Virus record (IMG/VR): IMGVR_UViG_3300032676_001489
Span: 1-21,497 of that record
Reading direction: 5' to 3' (one strand)
Source of the DNA: a virus
DNA: 21,497 nt
In this document: positions 8,007 through 14,135 of the stretch, piece by piece
Layout of the letters: the number at the start of each line of letters is the position of its first letter
Numbering within the stretch: position 1 is the stretch's first letter
Program-made: the position numbers and the translations under genes
The notes under the pieces: generated by a model
The model's input: the letters and a program-made list of their open reading frames with translations, nothing else
What the model was told of the DNA's origin: nothing
Database searches by the model: none

Positions 8007-8421
8007 AAAACTTTTAGACGAAGTAGCTTCTACTACAGGTAAGAAGAAGTTACCACTTAAGGAATCGTCATATTACTCTAACGGATCTAATGGATCTAGT
8101 GAGACAGCAAGCGCTTATGAATTTGCTAGAGATTCAGTACCTACTTTGAATAAAATTGAAGCTCTTAGAGATCAAAAAGCTAGAGATAATACACCAGAAG
8201 CTTTACCTTACCCTTTTCAGGATTCAGTTAAGCAATTAGCTGATCTTTATTTAATGGCTCAAGACTTAAGAAACAAATCTAGAGAAGCTTCAAAACTGCC
8301 CCTATTTAAAGGCAAACAAAGTGAGCTTGATGAGTTTCGCAAAAAGCTGAACGGTGTAATGGTAGAGTGTAAAAAGCTAGCTGCCAATTTAAGCAAATTT
8401 TCTCTTGCACCTAGACGTTAA
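7987..8421 (+). CDS. Hypothetical helical protein, 144 aa
   Basis: This protein is unrecognised. The GTG start at 7987 lies inside the zinc-ribbon gene; no ATG is available near the N-terminus. The first 20 residues are strongly basic (KQRKTKKLLDE...KKKLPLKE), followed by a Ser/Asn/Gly linker and then a long helical part (about 50-140) with DSVKQLADLYLMAQDLRNKS and a basic C-terminus (LSKFSLAPRR). There is no membrane segment. Its stop codon overlaps the 19-base inverted repeat that precedes the next gene. Confidence 0.65.
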   Translation: MKQRKTKKLLDEVASTTGKKKLPLKESSYYSNGSNGSSETASAYEFARDSVPTLNKIEALRDQKARDNTPEALPYPFQDSVKQLADLYLMAQDLRNKSREASKLPLFKGKQSELDEFRKKLNGVMVECKKLAANLSKFSLAPRR

Positions 8422-8438
8422 CTCTATTTAATAGAGTT
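8420..8438 (+). promoter_or_regulatory. Perfect inverted repeat before a start codon
   Basis: A 19-base inverted repeat has 9-base arms (AACTCTATT and AATAGAGTT) around one central T. It begins at the stop codon of the upstream gene and ends one base before ATG 8440. It could be a repressor operator or an mRNA hairpin (7-bp stem, 5-base loop) that controls access to the start of the membrane-protein gene. It is not a terminator, since no T-run follows. Confidence 0.45.
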
Positions 8439-8439
8439 G

Positions 8440-8865
8440 ATGAAACAGACACTAATAAGATTATTTAAATCGTTAGTTAAAACGGTATCGTTTTCTCTAA
8501 TTGTAGGTTATATAGCGCACTTTCTAGGCAAACCATTTCTTGCGTGGTCTGGTTTAGCATTCATTGTACAATTTGTTGCATTTTATATGCTCAATGTATT
8601 TCTTGAATATAAAGCAGCTCGAGACACAAGACTATTAATGGTGAAAGAAGCAGAAATACTTTCTCTCAACACTATTAAAGTAGGTTGTGCTTCTTGTAAA
8701 AGAGAAAACGACGTAGTAGTACGCGTAGGGCAAGAAAATCGATTTACTTGTGGGCATTGTAAAGTAAAAAATTCTGTTTATTTAATTGCAGAGACCGCTA
8801 TTGTAACCGAACCTATTTACGATCAACCTGCACCAAACCTTTACCGGACAACAAATGGAAACTAA
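8440..8865 (+). CDS. Membrane protein with cytoplasmic zinc ribbon, 141 aa
   Basis: I choose ATG 8440 over the adjacent TTG 8437. Two hydrophobic segments (about 15-30 and 35-54, e.g. FLAWSGLAFIVQFVAFYML) form a membrane hairpin. The C-terminal part carries two CxxC pairs, C83-C86 (CASC) and C104-C107 (CGHC), 17 residues apart, a zinc ribbon that should lie in the cytoplasm. The N-terminus is basic (KQTLIRLFKSLVK), consistent with an inside orientation. A membrane-anchored zinc ribbon could hold a phage or host protein at the inner membrane. The function is unknown. It ends 11 bases inside the next gene. Confidence 0.68.
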   Translation: MKQTLIRLFKSLVKTVSFSLIVGYIAHFLGKPFLAWSGLAFIVQFVAFYMLNVFLEYKAARDTRLLMVKEAEILSLNTIKVGCASCKRENDVVVRVGQENRFTCGHCKVKNSVYLIAETAIVTEPIYDQPAPNLYRTTNGN

Positions 8866-9154
8866 AGAAAAAATGCCAGACACTAAAATAACTATGTACG
8901 AATTTGCTCGTTGGGGCGCTTTACTTGAAGCAGTAGATATTATTGCTGATAAATGTAAAGATAAAGGTATAGACTTTTATGGTAAGGAAGGGTTAAGATA
9001 CATTAAGCCTTTAGATATACAAGACTATGTCAATATGCGTACAGATACCCTTATCATGAAGTTTAAAACTGCTCAAAATGTTGAGAAGAACTTAATTAAC
9101 ATCAAATGCCTACAAATAGAAAAACAATTAAAACGCTTGGAAGTGATCGAGTAA
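8855..9154 (+). CDS. Hypothetical protein, 99 aa
   Basis: This is an unrecognised, mostly helical protein (MYEFARWGALLEAVDIIADK, then KTAQNVEKNLINIKCLQIEKQLKRLEV). Starts at 8855 and 8873 (MPDTKITM) are both possible. It overlaps the preceding gene by 11 bases and the ClpP-like gene by 49, so the three are likely translated from one mRNA. Confidence 0.62.
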   Translation: METKEKMPDTKITMYEFARWGALLEAVDIIADKCKDKGIDFYGKEGLRYIKPLDIQDYVNMRTDTLIMKFKTAQNVEKNLINIKCLQIEKQLKRLEVIE

Positions 9155-9669
9155 TATTTCTTAGTGGTGAAGTCACTGAATCTAATTCAGTAGATATAGC
9201 TAAACAGTTATTTGCATTAGATAAAAAATCTAATAAAGATATACTCTTAATTATAAACTCTGATGGCGGCAATATTGAAGATGGTATCTTTTTAGCAAAC
9301 ACCTTTAAGCTATTAAAAAGCGATGTGGCTATATTAGTACCATCTAATGCTCAAAGTACCGGTACCTTTATATTAGCGACTGGTACAAAAGGTAAACGTA
9401 TCATAATGCCAGGAGCTGTTGCAATGATGCATGGTTCTATTTATGCTATATCTGAACTACCTCATAAAGTACAAAAGAGCGATATAGATTTTCAAGAAAC
9501 TCGAGAAAACTATATAGCTCAAAGATTAGTAGAATGTGGATATAAACATAAAGAACACAGTCTTGCTTCAGAATACCATCACTACGTAGATGTAGAAATT
9601 ATTGAAGCTGGTTTAGCGGATGTAATGATTAACTCTTTAGAAGAACTATATAGGGTAATTAACTTATAA
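9106..9669 (+). CDS. ClpP-like serine protease
   Basis: This 187-aa protein has the ClpP/crotonase fold signature: INSDGGNIEDG (residues 50-60, equivalent to INSPGGSV.AG), the nucleophile Ser84 in NAQSTGTF (ClpP AASMGAF), and His109 in AMMHGSIY (ClpP MIHQP). The third catalytic residue is unclear: counting from the GLAD end, the position of ClpP Asp falls on Tyr157 with Glu156 beside it. ClpP-like genes are common in marine T4-like phages; possible roles are prohead processing, host protein turnover with a host Clp ATPase, or an oligomeric protease of its own. The ATG lies 49 bases inside the preceding gene. The first perfect late promoter overlaps its stop. Confidence 0.82.
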   Translation: MPTNRKTIKTLGSDRVIFLSGEVTESNSVDIAKQLFALDKKSNKDILLIINSDGGNIEDGIFLANTFKLLKSDVAILVPSNAQSTGTFILATGTKGKRIIMPGAVAMMHGSIYAISELPHKVQKSDIDFQETRENYIAQRLVECGYKHKEHSLASEYHHYVDVEIIEAGLADVMINSLEELYRVINL

Positions 9670-9672
9670 ATA
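9665..9672 (+). promoter_or_regulatory. T4-type late promoter (TATAAATA)
   Basis: This is a perfect match to the T4 late -10 element, spanning the stop codon of the ClpP-like gene and ending five bases before ATG 9678. In T4, transcription starts about six bases after the element, which here is the A of the ATG. Confidence 0.75.
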
Positions 9673-9677
9673 TTATT

Positions 9678-9875
9678 ATGGCATACTCAGCAAGAATTAA
9701 AAAAGACGGGGCTGTAGACATTACCGATGCTCTTACCGGTCAAATAAAGTTTACTATAAGTGCTAAATCCGCCGGTATAGGCGGAGTATCTATAAGTGGT
9801 GATACTGCCACTATAATGCTCAAAGACGGCACCACTCAAGTTTACGATCTTAAAAAACGTCAACAAATACGTTAA
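9678..9875 (+). CDS. Small beta-rich hypothetical protein, 65 aa
   Basis: This protein is unrecognised. The short sequence alternates Gly/Asp turns with beta strands (ARIKKDGAVDITDALTGQIK, then GVSISGDTATIMLKDGTTQVY), as in small virion decoration or spike-like proteins. It follows a perfect late promoter, so a structural role is plausible. The stop shares a base with the next ATG. Confidence 0.7.
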   Translation: MAYSARIKKDGAVDITDALTGQIKFTISAKSAGIGGVSISGDTATIMLKDGTTQVYDLKKRQQIR

Positions 9876-10132
9876 TGAACACAGAGTTTATTATAGCCGA
9901 TACCTCTGTAAGATATATGAATGCAGCAAATGTGTTACAAGAGTTTCTGTTTTACTGCAAAGATAATAATTGGAGCCGCAATATTGATAACACTGTTAAG
10001 TATTCCGATTCTAATGCTGCAATTGATAGTGCTAAAAAACTTAAAGCAGAAGACGGTCTAGATAAAAAGGTATTTTTATTTCAAAAAAACAGTAATGTTA
10101 TTAATATAGGCGAAGTAAAAGTACCTATTTAA
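9875..10132 (+). CDS. Hypothetical protein, 85 aa
   Basis: This is an unrecognised alpha/beta protein (ANVLQEFLFYCKDNNWSRNI, then IDSAKKLKAEDGLDKKVFLF). The start overlaps the previous stop (TAATG). An AACAAATA sequence (9862-9869) lies five bases before the ATG, matching the late-promoter spacing but with two mismatches, so its own promoter is uncertain. Confidence 0.65.
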   Translation: MNTEFIIADTSVRYMNAANVLQEFLFYCKDNNWSRNIDNTVKYSDSNAAIDSAKKLKAEDGLDKKVFLFQKNSNVINIGEVKVPI

Positions 10133-10158
10133 TAACAGGTTGAAGCTCTTTAAACTCA

Positions 10159-10166
10159 AGTAAATA
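10159..10166 (+). promoter_or_regulatory. Late promoter variant (AGTAAATA)
   Basis: This element ends five bases before ATG 10172 and is followed by CTATT, which resembles the T4 extended late consensus TATAAATACTATT. It lies in a 39-base gap between genes. Confidence 0.6.
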
Positions 10167-10171
10167 CTATT

Positions 10172-10441
10172 ATGCTCATATCTTTAACTAACGCAAATCC
10201 GTCTCACAGAAACAAAATAGTGGTTATTAACACTGATTTTATTGTGAGTATGCACCGTAACATTATAACTAGAGAAGATGCTACTGTAGAAGAAGTTACA
10301 TTTGTACATTGCCCGCCTCACGGTACATGGGAAGTACAGGAAACTATAGAACAAGTTATGGGGTTAATTGCTCCTACTGGTAAGCTTTTAACAGAAAATA
10401 CAAAAAAAAGCGTAAAGAAAGAAAAGACCAAGTTACTTTAA
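10172..10441 (+). CDS. FlbD-like small protein, 89 aa
   Basis: The pattern LISLTN....IVVINTDFIVSMHRNI......VTFV.....WEVQETIEQVMGLI recalls the FlbD family of small beta-rich proteins (I.LT..NG..F.LN.DLIE.IE...T.I.L..G.....E....V...I). The match is by eye and weak. The C-terminus is a basic tail (TKKSVKKEKTKLL). It is transcribed just ahead of tRNA-Pro and probably shares its transcript. Confidence 0.6.
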   Translation: MLISLTNANPSHRNKIVVINTDFIVSMHRNIITREDATVEEVTFVHCPPHGTWEVQETIEQVMGLIAPTGKLLTENTKKSVKKEKTKLL

Positions 10442-10449
10442 AGTTTACT

Positions 10450-10526
10450 CGGGATGTAGGTCAGCCTGGTAGACCGCCTGCTTTGGGAGCAGGATGACGC
10501 GTGTTCAAATCCCGCCGTTCCGACCA
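10450..10526 (+). tRNA. tRNA-Pro (UGG)
   Basis: This is a 77-nt cloverleaf with an encoded CCA (10524-10526). The acceptor CGGGATG pairs with CGTTCCG (two G-U/U-G pairs and one A-U), the anticodon stem is CCTGC/GCAGG, the loop is TTTGGGA with anticodon TGG at 10484-10486, and the T-loop is TTCAAAT. The T-stem has one mismatch (T-C). The UGG anticodon reads CCA and CCU codons, which an AT-rich virus would prefer. Confidence 0.93.
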
Positions 10527-10550
10527 ATTTATTGCATATTACAAATAATT

Positions 10551-10558
10551 AGTAAATT
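10551..10558 (+). promoter_or_regulatory. Candidate late promoter (AGTAAATT)
   Basis: This is a weaker variant ending five bases before ATG 10564, in the gap after tRNA-Pro. The spacing matches the other late elements. Confidence 0.4.
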
Positions 10559-10563
10559 AGTAT

Positions 10564-11130
10564 ATGGAACATTTTCATTACCGAATACCTGGTTGGTTTA
10601 CCTTTCCTAAGCTTTATACACATATGGTAGAGCGGTATGATAATGCGCACTTTGTAGAGGTAGGAGCTTTTCAAGGTGCTTCTACAGCTTATATGGCTGT
10701 AGAAATAGCTAATTCTAAAAAAAATATCAAACTAACAACAGTAGATGTATGGGACCGTTATACTATAGACGGGCTGTCTCTTAAAGACCCAGATAGTGTA
10801 CCTATTGATTTTGTTTGGCATTTATACAAAGAAAACATTAAACCTGTAGATCATTTAGTAGAGTCTCTAAGAATGAGTTCTGTAGAGGCTGCTAAACGTT
10901 TTCCAGATGAATCGTTAGATTTTGTTTTTATTGACGCTAATCATGTATACGAAGCTGTAATGCACGATTTACATGCTTGGTACCCTAAAATAAAAAAAGG
11001 AGGACATATAGCTGGACACGACTACACCGCTAATGATGACGATGTGCGTAGAGCAGTAAAAGACTTCTTTGGGGTAAAAGACGATAGATATGCTTGTGGA
11101 GAGTGGAGTTGGTGTGTATTCAAGGAGTAA
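10564..11130 (+). CDS. Class I SAM-dependent methyltransferase
   Basis: This 188-aa protein has the Rossmann-fold methyltransferase pattern of the Methyltransf_24/cephalosporin-hydroxylase-like group: the SAM-binding loop VEVGAFQGAS (31-40), an acidic residue at the end of strand 2 (VDVWD, D61), LDFVFIDANHVYEAV (118-132) with the family's FIDxxHxYE motif, and the GGHIAGHDY strand (147-154). Members methylate sugars or small hydroxyl groups in surface polysaccharides and natural products. It heads a run of three transfer enzymes (methyl, sulfo, glycosyl), which suggests glycan decoration. The acceptor is unknown. Confidence 0.82.
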   Translation: MEHFHYRIPGWFTFPKLYTHMVERYDNAHFVEVGAFQGASTAYMAVEIANSKKNIKLTTVDVWDRYTIDGLSLKDPDSVPIDFVWHLYKENIKPVDHLVESLRMSSVEAAKRFPDESLDFVFIDANHVYEAVMHDLHAWYPKIKKGGHIAGHDYTANDDDVRRAVKDFFGVKDDRYACGEWSWCVFKE

Positions 11131-11131
11131 C

Positions 11132-11758
11132 GTGCTACCTGATGTAAACATTTCCCACCAACATAAAGTTATATGGTGGTTACCAACTCGTAACGGTACA
11201 CGGTCAGTTGGTTTATTTTTAGGTACATTATTGTTTGAAAAACAAGGTAAAGTTATAGGTCCTGAATGGATGCCTACTCACACGCTTTGCTACCCAGATA
11301 ACATAGAAGGTTATAGTTTATATTTAAATGTACGTAACCCTTACTCTAGAGTCTTGTCATTTTGGCATTGGCATAGAGAGTTAAGCAAGACTGATAAACG
11401 ATGCCTTGACACATTTAATACCAATTTTTCAGATTATGTTAGTAAAGCCAACTACAAGTTTCTTGATGACCCTCATTACGAAACAATTCTTAAAGCTGTA
11501 ACCACAAAGAAGAAAATAAAGGCTAACTTTGTTAAATTAGAAAACTTAAAAGAGGATATTTTAAAAATACCCTTTATTGATATAAAATCTCCTGCTATAT
11601 TAAACAACTACAACAAATACATTGTTAATAATCAATTTTTAAGCGCTGATACGGATTATAGGTTGTTTTACACTGAAGAAACTGCCCAGTTGATATATAA
11701 TGAATTTAAAGAAGCTTTTAATATGTTTGACTATGATAAAGATAGCTGGAAGTTATAA
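11132..11758 (+). CDS. Sulfotransferase-family protein
   Basis: Two PAPS-binding motifs are visible: a 5'-phosphosulfate loop PTRNGTRSV (residues 18-26 from the chosen start) and a 3'-phosphate motif NVRNPYSRVLSFW (66-78, family RDP..R..S.W). The layout resembles the carbohydrate sulfotransferases (Sulfotransfer_2 type), enzymes that move sulfate from PAPS to sugar hydroxyls. I choose GTG 11132 because AAGGAG (11122-11127) lies four bases upstream; an ATG at 11090 is in frame but would overlap the methyltransferase by 41 bases. The length of 208 aa is short for the family. No PAPS-synthesis genes are in the window, so PAPS would come from the host. Confidence 0.75.
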   Translation: MLPDVNISHQHKVIWWLPTRNGTRSVGLFLGTLLFEKQGKVIGPEWMPTHTLCYPDNIEGYSLYLNVRNPYSRVLSFWHWHRELSKTDKRCLDTFNTNFSDYVSKANYKFLDDPHYETILKAVTTKKKIKANFVKLENLKEDILKIPFIDIKSPAILNNYNKYIVNNQFLSADTDYRLFYTEETAQLIYNEFKEAFNMFDYDKDSWKL

Positions 11759-11766
11759 TTTATAAA

Positions 11767-11774
11767 AATAAATA
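11767..11774 (+). promoter_or_regulatory. Late promoter variant (AATAAATA)
   Basis: This element matches the late consensus at seven of eight positions and ends five bases before ATG 11780. It is in the 21-base gap after the sulfotransferase gene. Confidence 0.6.
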
Positions 11775-11779
11775 GTTTT

Positions 11780-12352
11780 ATGATTCACATTGTTACAGCT
11801 TATACAAGAACTCCTGTTTTTTTGAATAGAATTTACAAGTCTATTGAAAAACTTAATATAGAGTGTCATTGGTATATTGTTACAACTAAAAAAGACGTTG
11901 ATGTAACGAATTATAAAAACACCACAGTACTAGTCAAAGAAGATGGAATGCCAATGCATTCCGGTGTTAACCACTATTATGATAAAGTAGAAGATACCGG
12001 TCAGTGGGTATATGCCCTAGATGATGATAATTTAATGCACGAAAACTTTACTTTCGTGGTACCACACACTCAAGTACCGGGTAACGACATGCTTGTTGTA
12101 AGTCAACAGTTAAAAAATGGTGTAAGAACTATTGAAAACGTAGAAAGTATAGCAGTAATGAAAATTGATCAAGCTCAATTTTTAGTACGTAGAAGTGCAG
12201 TAAGTAATTTAAGGTACTGGTTAGTGTATAGAGGAGATGGCCACTTTGCAGCAGAGATGCGTATAAAAACACTAGAAGCCTATAGAGGCGTGATAATACT
12301 ATATGTAGTAGCTAGTTACTACAACGCGCAAACAGAAATCTTTCCTGTTTAA
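11780..12352 (+). CDS. Small GT-A type glycosyltransferase
   Basis: This 190-aa protein has the GT-A pattern: an N-terminal strand MIHIVTAYTRTP followed by a helix (FLNRIYKSIEKL), a second strand WYIVTT, and the metal/nucleotide-sugar motif WVYALDDDNLMHE with D81-D82-D83 acting as the DxD. GT-A enzymes move a sugar from a UDP- or GDP-sugar to an acceptor. The protein is compact and lacks a membrane anchor. Its stop codon overlaps that of the convergent oxygenase gene within the palindrome GTTTAAAC (the stops at 12349-12352 share two bases). Confidence 0.72.
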   Translation: MIHIVTAYTRTPVFLNRIYKSIEKLNIECHWYIVTTKKDVDVTNYKNTTVLVKEDGMPMHSGVNHYYDKVEDTGQWVYALDDDNLMHENFTFVVPHTQVPGNDMLVVSQQLKNGVRTIENVESIAVMKIDQAQFLVRRSAVSNLRYWLVYRGDGHFAAEMRIKTLEAYRGVIILYVVASYYNAQTEIFPV

Positions 12353-12987
12353 ACGTCCTTTTCGTACCAAGACGTAAAAGCATAACGAATACCATTAGTA
12401 GTAGGTCTAACCCCGTGTATATAGTTACGATCGCAAGGAAAACCAAATAAAAGACCGTTTACTGGTTTTACATCAAAAGCATGATCCGGCATTATGGTTT
12501 CACCACCATTAAAATTGTCGTTTAAATATATAACACTTGTATACACTCGGGTAGGTACATAATTAGGTATCCATTTGCTTGTTGGTTTTTTATACGTATT
12601 ATATCCAGTCGCTTCTGGCATACCTAAATCTCGTTCACTTTCTACCTCAGGATACTCACAATCTGCGTGATACACAAACGGTGCAGTCTGAGCACTTACC
12701 CCACACCAATTGACCTTCAACTTACCTAATTCTGGAAATTGCTCTTGTACTAACGTTACAGCTCTATCCTGTATTTCTTTTACGTATTTAGCTCTATAAT
12801 CCGTTTCTTTACCCAAATACATATCTTGCAACGATCTCCAACGGTACCATCTACCCTGTTCATCATTTCTATTGTTTTTTTCTTCTGACCACTTATCTTC
12901 AAGAGCAAGGCTTTTAACAAAATTTCTTTCTAGTGTAGTGATAAAATCGCTTACAACTAACATGTGTTTTGCTCTTGATATATTCAT
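12349..12987 (-). CDS. 2-oxoglutarate/Fe(II)-dependent oxygenase (prolyl-4-hydroxylase-like)
   Basis: This 212-aa protein has the double-stranded beta-helix oxygenase signature: iron ligands H107 and D109 (YHADCEYPE) and H191 (IHGVRPT), with R201 placed to bind 2-oxoglutarate. YTSVIYLNDNFNGGETIMP (149-167) and VKPVNGLLFGFP (173-184) are typical core strands of the P4H group. Such enzymes hydroxylate proline, other protein residues, or small substrates using O2 and 2-oxoglutarate. The first 100 residues, helical and charged, are specific to this protein. It is the first of three oxygenases of this class within 5.2 kb and is transcribed opposite to its neighbours. Confidence 0.83.
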   Translation of the reverse strand: MNISRAKHMLVVSDFITTLERNFVKSLALEDKWSEEKNNRNDEQGRWYRWRSLQDMYLGKETDYRAKYVKEIQDRAVTLVQEQFPELGKLKVNWCGVSAQTAPFVYHADCEYPEVESERDLGMPEATGYNTYKKPTSKWIPNYVPTRVYTSVIYLNDNFNGGETIMPDHAFDVKPVNGLLFGFPCDRNYIHGVRPTTNGIRYAFTSWYEKDV

Positions 12988-13019
12988 AAAGGTATATATA
13001 TTATTTAAATAATACCTTT
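12988..13019. repeat. Inverted repeat in the divergent gap before tmRNA
   Basis: Outer arms AAAGGTAT (12988-12995) and ATACCTTT (13012-13019) frame a perfect 14-base palindrome, ATTATTTAAATAAT (13000-13013). It lies between the - strand oxygenase and the + strand tmRNA and contains late-like elements on both strands, so it may be a shared divergent control site. Confidence 0.5.
12993..13000 (-). promoter_or_regulatory. Late promoter variant on - strand (TATATATA)
   Basis: Read on the - strand, this element matches TATAAATA at seven of eight positions and ends five bases before the oxygenase ATG (12987), the same spacing as on the + strand. Confidence 0.55.
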
Positions 13020-13032
13020 AATTATCAACTTT

Positions 13033-13040
13033 AATAAATA
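13033..13040 (+). promoter_or_regulatory. Candidate late promoter for the tmRNA/tRNA-Glu unit (AATAAATA)
   Basis: Transcription from this element would start near 13046, leaving an 18-base leader for RNase P to remove before the tmRNA 5' end at 13064. A second candidate, TTTAAATA (13004-13011), lies within the inverted repeat just upstream. Confidence 0.45.
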
Positions 13041-13063
13041 TTACGTTATTTGACAACATTTTT

Positions 13064-13444
13064 GGGCCTGTACCAGATTCGACTCTGTGGCAGATGTACT
13101 AGAAGCAAGCAGGATTGTTAGATCCTTTATAAACTAACACAAAAACAAACGGCATCATTCAAAGCCTCAAGAACGCAGTAGCTTCTGTGAAAGAATCTCT
13201 TTCCTTTAGCGAAAGCTTCGCACTCGCTGCTTAATCAGCGATCGGTTGTAGTATAGATTCTCGCTATATATTATAACCGTCATTCAGCGAGACTGACTAT
13301 TCAATGGTAGTAGAATAGCAGGAACACTACCAAACAACTTGTATATCAGCACTATGGTTATACATTTTATTAATAGTGCTAAGCTTGTAGAAACTGGTAA
13401 GAACGTTACGGAACACAGGGGTGCAACTCCCCTCAGGTCCACCA
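13064..13444 (+). ncRNA. ssrA: tmRNA (ssrA), one-piece, phage-encoded
   Basis: tmRNA rescues stalled ribosomes and tags the unfinished protein. The acceptor stem GGGCCTG/CAGGTCC contains the G3-U70 wobble pair that marks alanine identity, followed by encoded ACCA. The 5' part shares CCAGATTCGAC with bacterial tmRNAs (TGGATTCGAC in E. coli). Pseudoknot 1 is clear: GGAT/ATCC with GTTAG pairing to CTAAC. Eleven bases after it, GGC at 13151 is the expected resume codon (E. coli also has eleven), and the frame runs 27 codons to TAA at 13232, ending in SFSESFALAA, the classic degradation tag end. The T-arm AGGGG-TGCAACT-CCCCT differs from E. coli only in the second loop base (G for T, position 55) and in the stem. 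Total length is 381 nt (E. coli 363). It is followed six bases later by tRNA-Glu. Confidence 0.93.
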
Positions 13445-13450
13445 CTTTAT

Positions 13451-13525
13451 GCCCTCATAGGATAATAGTTAGTCTACCGCACTTTCACTGCGGGCATCCC
13501 GGTTCGAATCCGGGTGGGGGTACCA
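13451..13525 (+). tRNA. tRNA-Glu (UUC), copy 1
   Basis: This is a 75-nt cloverleaf with encoded CCA. The acceptor GCCCTCA pairs with TGGGGGT (a G1-U72 wobble and one further U-G pair), the anticodon stem is CCGCA/TGCGG, the loop is CTTTCAC with anticodon TTC at 13484-13486, and the T-arm is CCCGG-TTCGAAT-CCGGG. It starts six bases after tmRNA and so is likely co-transcribed with it. It is identical to copy 2 (15252-15326) except for two adjacent D-loop bases (TA here, CG there). The CCA end overlaps a late promoter. Confidence 0.95.
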
Positions 13526-13531
13526 TAAATA
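13524..13531 (+). promoter_or_regulatory. Late promoter (CATAAATA) overlapping the tRNA-Glu 3' end
   Basis: This element matches the late consensus at seven of eight positions. Its first two bases are the last two of the tRNA CCA, and it ends five bases before ATG 13537. The spacing decides the start of the next gene. Confidence 0.65.
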
Positions 13532-13536
13532 TTATG

Positions 13537-14133
13537 ATGAATTTTAAGCAATACTACACAGAAGCTAGACTGCAAGATAACCAAACCACAGAAGGTGTAG
13601 ATAATTTTATTGCTGATTTACAAATTACATTTCCGCAATATCAAAACATTATGGAAGATATAAAAAGTGTTATACTTTCCACTAAATGTCCCAGTATAGC
13701 TTTTGAGCCTTTAAGAGGCGCCTTAGGTATATCTAAACATGATAAATGTATTATTAATACTCAAATTTTATTAAATAGGAATATAACATATGCTTTGTAT
13801 GTTATATTTCATGAATTAGCTCATCAAAAACAATATTCAAAGTACGGAGAAGATATAGCAGCTGATATATTTTTAGACAACATATCAGCCGATGAAGCCG
13901 CTAAAAAGCTCCTCTCTATCGAAAATACTGCTGACAGGTGGTCTCAAATGATTACCACTAGAATTTTAAACAAGCACGGTATAAAAGTAGATCATATACC
14001 AATGATGTATAAAAATGTGAGTTTTAATAATGTAAAACTTTATGTTGAAAATATTAGAAAATTAATTAAAACGAATAGAATTACAACAATAGAACAGGCT
14101 AATAATTTAATTTATAGTATGATAAAGTTTTAA
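13537..14133 (+). CDS. HExxH metallopeptidase with capsid-targeting-like N-terminus
   Basis: This 198-aa protein has a zincin motif FHELAHQ (HExxH) with a downstream ENTADRW (about 125-131 residues in) that may supply the third zinc ligand. The start is set by a late promoter five bases upstream; a longer frame from 13339 runs back through tmRNA and tRNA and is spurious. The first residues, MNFKQYYTEA, resemble the capsid-targeting sequences of T4 internal proteins (MKTYQEFIAEA), which send proteins into the prohead for injection into the host. If so, this would be an injected protease. Alternatively it acts on the cell wall or in assembly. It has no signal peptide. Confidence 0.72.
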   Translation: MNFKQYYTEARLQDNQTTEGVDNFIADLQITFPQYQNIMEDIKSVILSTKCPSIAFEPLRGALGISKHDKCIINTQILLNRNITYALYVIFHELAHQKQYSKYGEDIAADIFLDNISADEAAKKLLSIENTADRWSQMITTRILNKHGIKVDHIPMMYKNVSFNNVKLYVENIRKLIKTNRITTIEQANNLIYSMIKF

Positions 14134-14135
14134 TT

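Noticed and set aside
13050-13055. TTGACA as a sigma70 -35 for the tmRNA
   Set aside because: It is only 8 bases before the mature 5' end, with no room for a -10; late-like elements upstream fit better.
13152-13181. Alternative tmRNA tag frame starting at GCA (ASFKASRTQ)
   Set aside because: It starts at a similar position but ends in a polar Gln and TAG; the other frame ends in ALAA, the normal degradation signal.
13339-13536. A longer open frame upstream of the metallopeptidase
   Set aside because: It runs through the tmRNA 3' end and tRNA-Glu; the late promoter at 13524-13531 fixes the start at 13537.
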